From contig NZ_SMFK01000013.1 in NCBI RefSeq assembly GCF_004349355.1, positions 48,639-112,638 of the forward strand: DNA of 64,000 nucleotides, read 5' to 3'. This document shows, in pieces, positions 62,397 to 64,000 of the stretch. Numbering within the stretch: position 1 is the stretch's first letter; each line of letters starts with the position of its first letter. Origin of the DNA: Flavobacterium cellulosilyticum (lineage in GTDB: Bacteria > Bacteroidota > Bacteroidia > Flavobacteriales > Flavobacteriaceae). The notes beneath the pieces were generated by a model. That model was not told where the DNA came from and made no database searches. It saw nothing but the letters and a program-made list of their open reading frames with translations. Position numbers and translations under genes: made by a program.

Positions 62397-62857
62397 AACA
62401 ATTCATTTTTAATTAAGATTAATAATTAGTGAAATTGAAACATAAATTTAAATATCTATTTGAACATAAATGTAAACATAATAAATAAGAAACTTGATTT
62501 TTTTTGATTTATTTTTTAGTTAACAACTTATACGTCAATTTGTTAATCATAAAAAAAAACAAATTTAAAACATTTCAAATCTATGAGTATATAAAAAAAA
62601 CAATAAATTGCATCATAGCTGTATCACAAATCCATAATTTAGAGCTCAGAATCACAAGGACTTTAGGATGTCTTTTCAAAAACCGAAAATGATCTATGAT
62701 CCAAGTTATCGTGCGAAGTACCCTAGCTTTCTGCCCTATACAATAGAGCAAGAGCCACTCTTTCATAAACACAAATAAAATAAGTTATTTTAAGTAAGTG
62801 TCAGTGAAAAAATTACATTTATAAATGAATAGTAATAGGTAACACAACCAAATAATT
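62397..62857. other. 460-bp gap with an orphan coding tail
   Basis: The left part is an AT-rich leader of the CHRD gene. At 62668-62778 the plus strand holds a short ORF with protein-like composition (see that entry). The last 80 bp precede the DUF2059 gene with no clear promoter box. Confidence 0.45.
62668..62778 (+). pseudogene. Short ORF, possible 3' end of a lost gene
   Basis: A 36-codon frame, MSFQKPKMIYDPSYRAKYPS continuing FLPYTIEQEPLFHKHK, with higher G+C than its flanks. The frame continues open a further 11 codons upstream without a start. The residue composition looks like a genuine protein C-terminus, but I do not recognise it. Confidence 0.3.
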
Positions 62858-63331
62858 ATGAAAAAATTGATTTTAGTTATAATGATTTGTATCCCATCGT
62901 TAATGGGATATTCACAGACAAAAAAGCAAGAATCGATTAAAGAATTGTTTCATGTAATGCAGCAGGATTCCATTATGGATAAAACTTTTAGCGCAATGAT
63001 TCCCATGATGATGAACCAAATGAAAAGTCAAGATCCAATGATAAATAATCGATCAGAAGAATTGATGAAAGCGACGATGCAAAAAGCCAAGGCAATTTTA
63101 AAAAAATTGATTGACGAAGATATGGTTGCGGTCTATGACAAGTATTTTTCTCAAAAGGAAATTAATGATTATATTTCTTTTTATAAATCGAAGTCGGGTC
63201 AAAAATACATTAAGGTGACACCGGATATTTCAAAAGATTTTATGTCGATAATGATGGAAAAATATATGCCTGAAATTCAAAAAATGATTCAAGATAAGTC
63301 TGAGGAAATTAAAAACTCCGAGAAAAAATAA
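62858..63331 (+). CDS. DUF2059 family exported protein
   Basis: A 157-residue protein with a signal peptide (about residues 1-19, ending near GYSQT) and a helical DUF2059 domain. LFHVMQQDSIMDKTFSAMIP, LIDEDMVAVYDKYFSQKEIN and FYKSKSGQKYIKVTPDISKD follow the family pattern, with the conserved YxxxFSxxEI and FYxSxxGQK motifs. Periplasmic; function unknown. A highly charged Lys/Glu tail ends it. Confidence 0.9.
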   Translation: MKKLILVIMICIPSLMGYSQTKKQESIKELFHVMQQDSIMDKTFSAMIPMMMNQMKSQDPMINNRSEELMKATMQKAKAILKKLIDEDMVAVYDKYFSQKEINDYISFYKSKSGQKYIKVTPDISKDFMSIMMEKYMPEIQKMIQDKSEEIKNSEKK

Positions 63332-63551
63332 ATATCCGTTTGTTCTGAAAGGCAAAATATCTTTCGTCAATGCATTGGCAGCTTCATATTTTGTGAACAT
63401 CAACGATAAAAATGCAAAATGAGTCAAAATGCTATAGTAATAAATCGTTAAGGATTTTTGCATTTCAACAAGTAATTACATCATCCAAACCTTGCTTACT
63501 ATAAAATATGAGTGGGGTTTTGTGTTTTCTTAAAAGTACATAAAGATATTT

Positions 63552-63656
63552 GTAGCCCTGATGGAAGCGGCATCGCCCGATTTAGAAAACAAGGCTTTTT
63601 TCGGCCGTAGTTTTTCTTATCGGGAATATAGTGGACAGCAGGAGGATTTGTGCTTG
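63552..63656 (+). repeat. Interspersed flavobacterial-type element, copy 3 (diverged)
   Basis: Begins TAGCCCTGATGGAAGCGGCA and contains ATAGTGGACAGCAGGA at its right end. Ends resemble copies 1 (1254) and 2 (56541) but are more diverged; the AGCTCCT tail is replaced. An 80-bp spacer separates it from the transposase stop. Confidence 0.5.
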
Positions 63657-63737
63657 AAATCGCCATAGTTCTGCTACTAGAGAAAAAAAATATAAAGTCA
63701 AAATGGATCAATCCCAAAACCTGTGGAGCGACAAAAA

Positions 63738-64000
63738 TTAAGCATAAATATTTGTTAGTCTAAAAAGGAAAAACTCAATATTTCTAACCCCTCTGAATTG
63801 AGATCTAAATGCTTTTATTTTGGCATTGAAAGACTCAGCCGAAGCATTTGTACTTCTGTTATCAAAATAATTCAATATGGTTTGGTAATGATTGATTATT
63901 GTTCGGGATATTGTATTGAAAGACTTGAACCCTGATTGATTTACTTTTTCGTGCCATTTGGCAAGTCTAGCAAAACCAATAATTTTATCGGTAGTTTTTT
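63738..64000 (-). mobile_element. ISL3-like (ISAon1-type) transposase, C-terminal part, cut by window edge
   Basis: About 87 codons of the minus strand run from beyond the right edge to a TAA at 63738-63740. The sequence includes ILNYFDNRSTNASAESFNAK and IKAFRSQFRGVRNIEFFLFR, the end of a DDE transposase of the ISL3-like group common in Bacteroidetes, whose last catalytic Glu lies in ASAESFNAK. The terminal inverted repeat is probably near 63700-63735 (CCCAAAACCTGTGGAGCGAC). Whether the element is intact cannot be told. Confidence 0.85.

Noticed and set aside
62581..62772. 63-codon minus-strand ORF in the CHRD/DUF2059 gap
   Set aside because: No recognisable domain; the plus-strand frame over the same DNA has the more protein-like composition.
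63499..63717. 72-codon minus-strand ORF near the transposase
   Set aside because: Overlaps the interspersed element and the expected IS end; no protein signature.

Overview
This window is AT-rich, has almost no Shine-Dalgarno sequences, and repeatedly shows the Bacteroidetes -7 promoter motif TAnnTTTG ahead of genes. It also carries a PorX-type regulator, C-terminal type IX secretion (T9SS) sorting domains, an lpxC-fabZ fusion and the Bacteroidetes his gene order. All of this points to a Flavobacterium-like chromosome. I saw no rRNA, tRNA, CRISPR array or prophage. The species call is inference from gene content and style, not from a database match.

Layout. 1-6.1 kb: two superfamily 2 helicases (the first cut by the left edge), a DUF6155-like gene, a small membrane protein, a YbdG-like mechanosensitive channel, a hot-dog thioesterase and an unrecognised gene. 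6.2-17.0 kb: a dense set of carboxylate-amine ligase genes. The forward arm has an esterase, an ATP-grasp ligase, a YbdK/GCS2 ligase, a class I glutamine amidotransferase and a probable circularly permuted ATP-grasp. The convergent reverse arm has an M1 aminopeptidase, a third ATP-grasp, an M17 leucyl aminopeptidase and a second esterase. Together these enzymes could make, trim and hydrolyse an amide-linked or peptide-like compound; this is the best candidate for an uncharacterised system. 17.1-25.2 kb: a complete his operon (hisG-D-C-B-H-A-F-IE) with a four-helix-bundle gene between hisA and hisF. It is preceded by a readable promoter, a 19-residue histidine-rich leader peptide and an attenuator hairpin.

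25.3-44.6 kb: central metabolism and envelope genes. These are ATP-type PEP carboxykinase, a ferritin-VIT1 fusion, an LTA-synthase-like enzyme, YoaK-like and YeiH-like membrane proteins, a vWA-like membrane protein, fabG, sucD, a second lpxD, efp, lpxA, lpxC-fabZ, lpxD and an HD hydrolase. 44.7-51.0 kb: a GbsR/MarR-type regulator with a palindrome at its promoter, followed by a complete RND tripartite efflux operon. 51.2-56.4 kb: a coiled-coil membrane protein, porX, tsaE, alanine dehydrogenase and a DUF4258 gene.

56.4-64 kb: a looser accessory region. It holds an SRPBCC membrane protein flanked by inverted motifs, decayed repeats and hairpins, a two-gene secreted unit, DUF305, CHRD and DUF2059 proteins, and at the right edge the C-terminal part of an ISL3-like transposase.

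Two kinds of non-coding structure recur. One is a family of interspersed elements of about 80-150 bp (1254, 56541 and 63552), plus related-looking palindromes. The other is a set of intergenic segments built from short repeated words arranged as imperfect palindromes, mostly just upstream of the next gene in co-directional runs.
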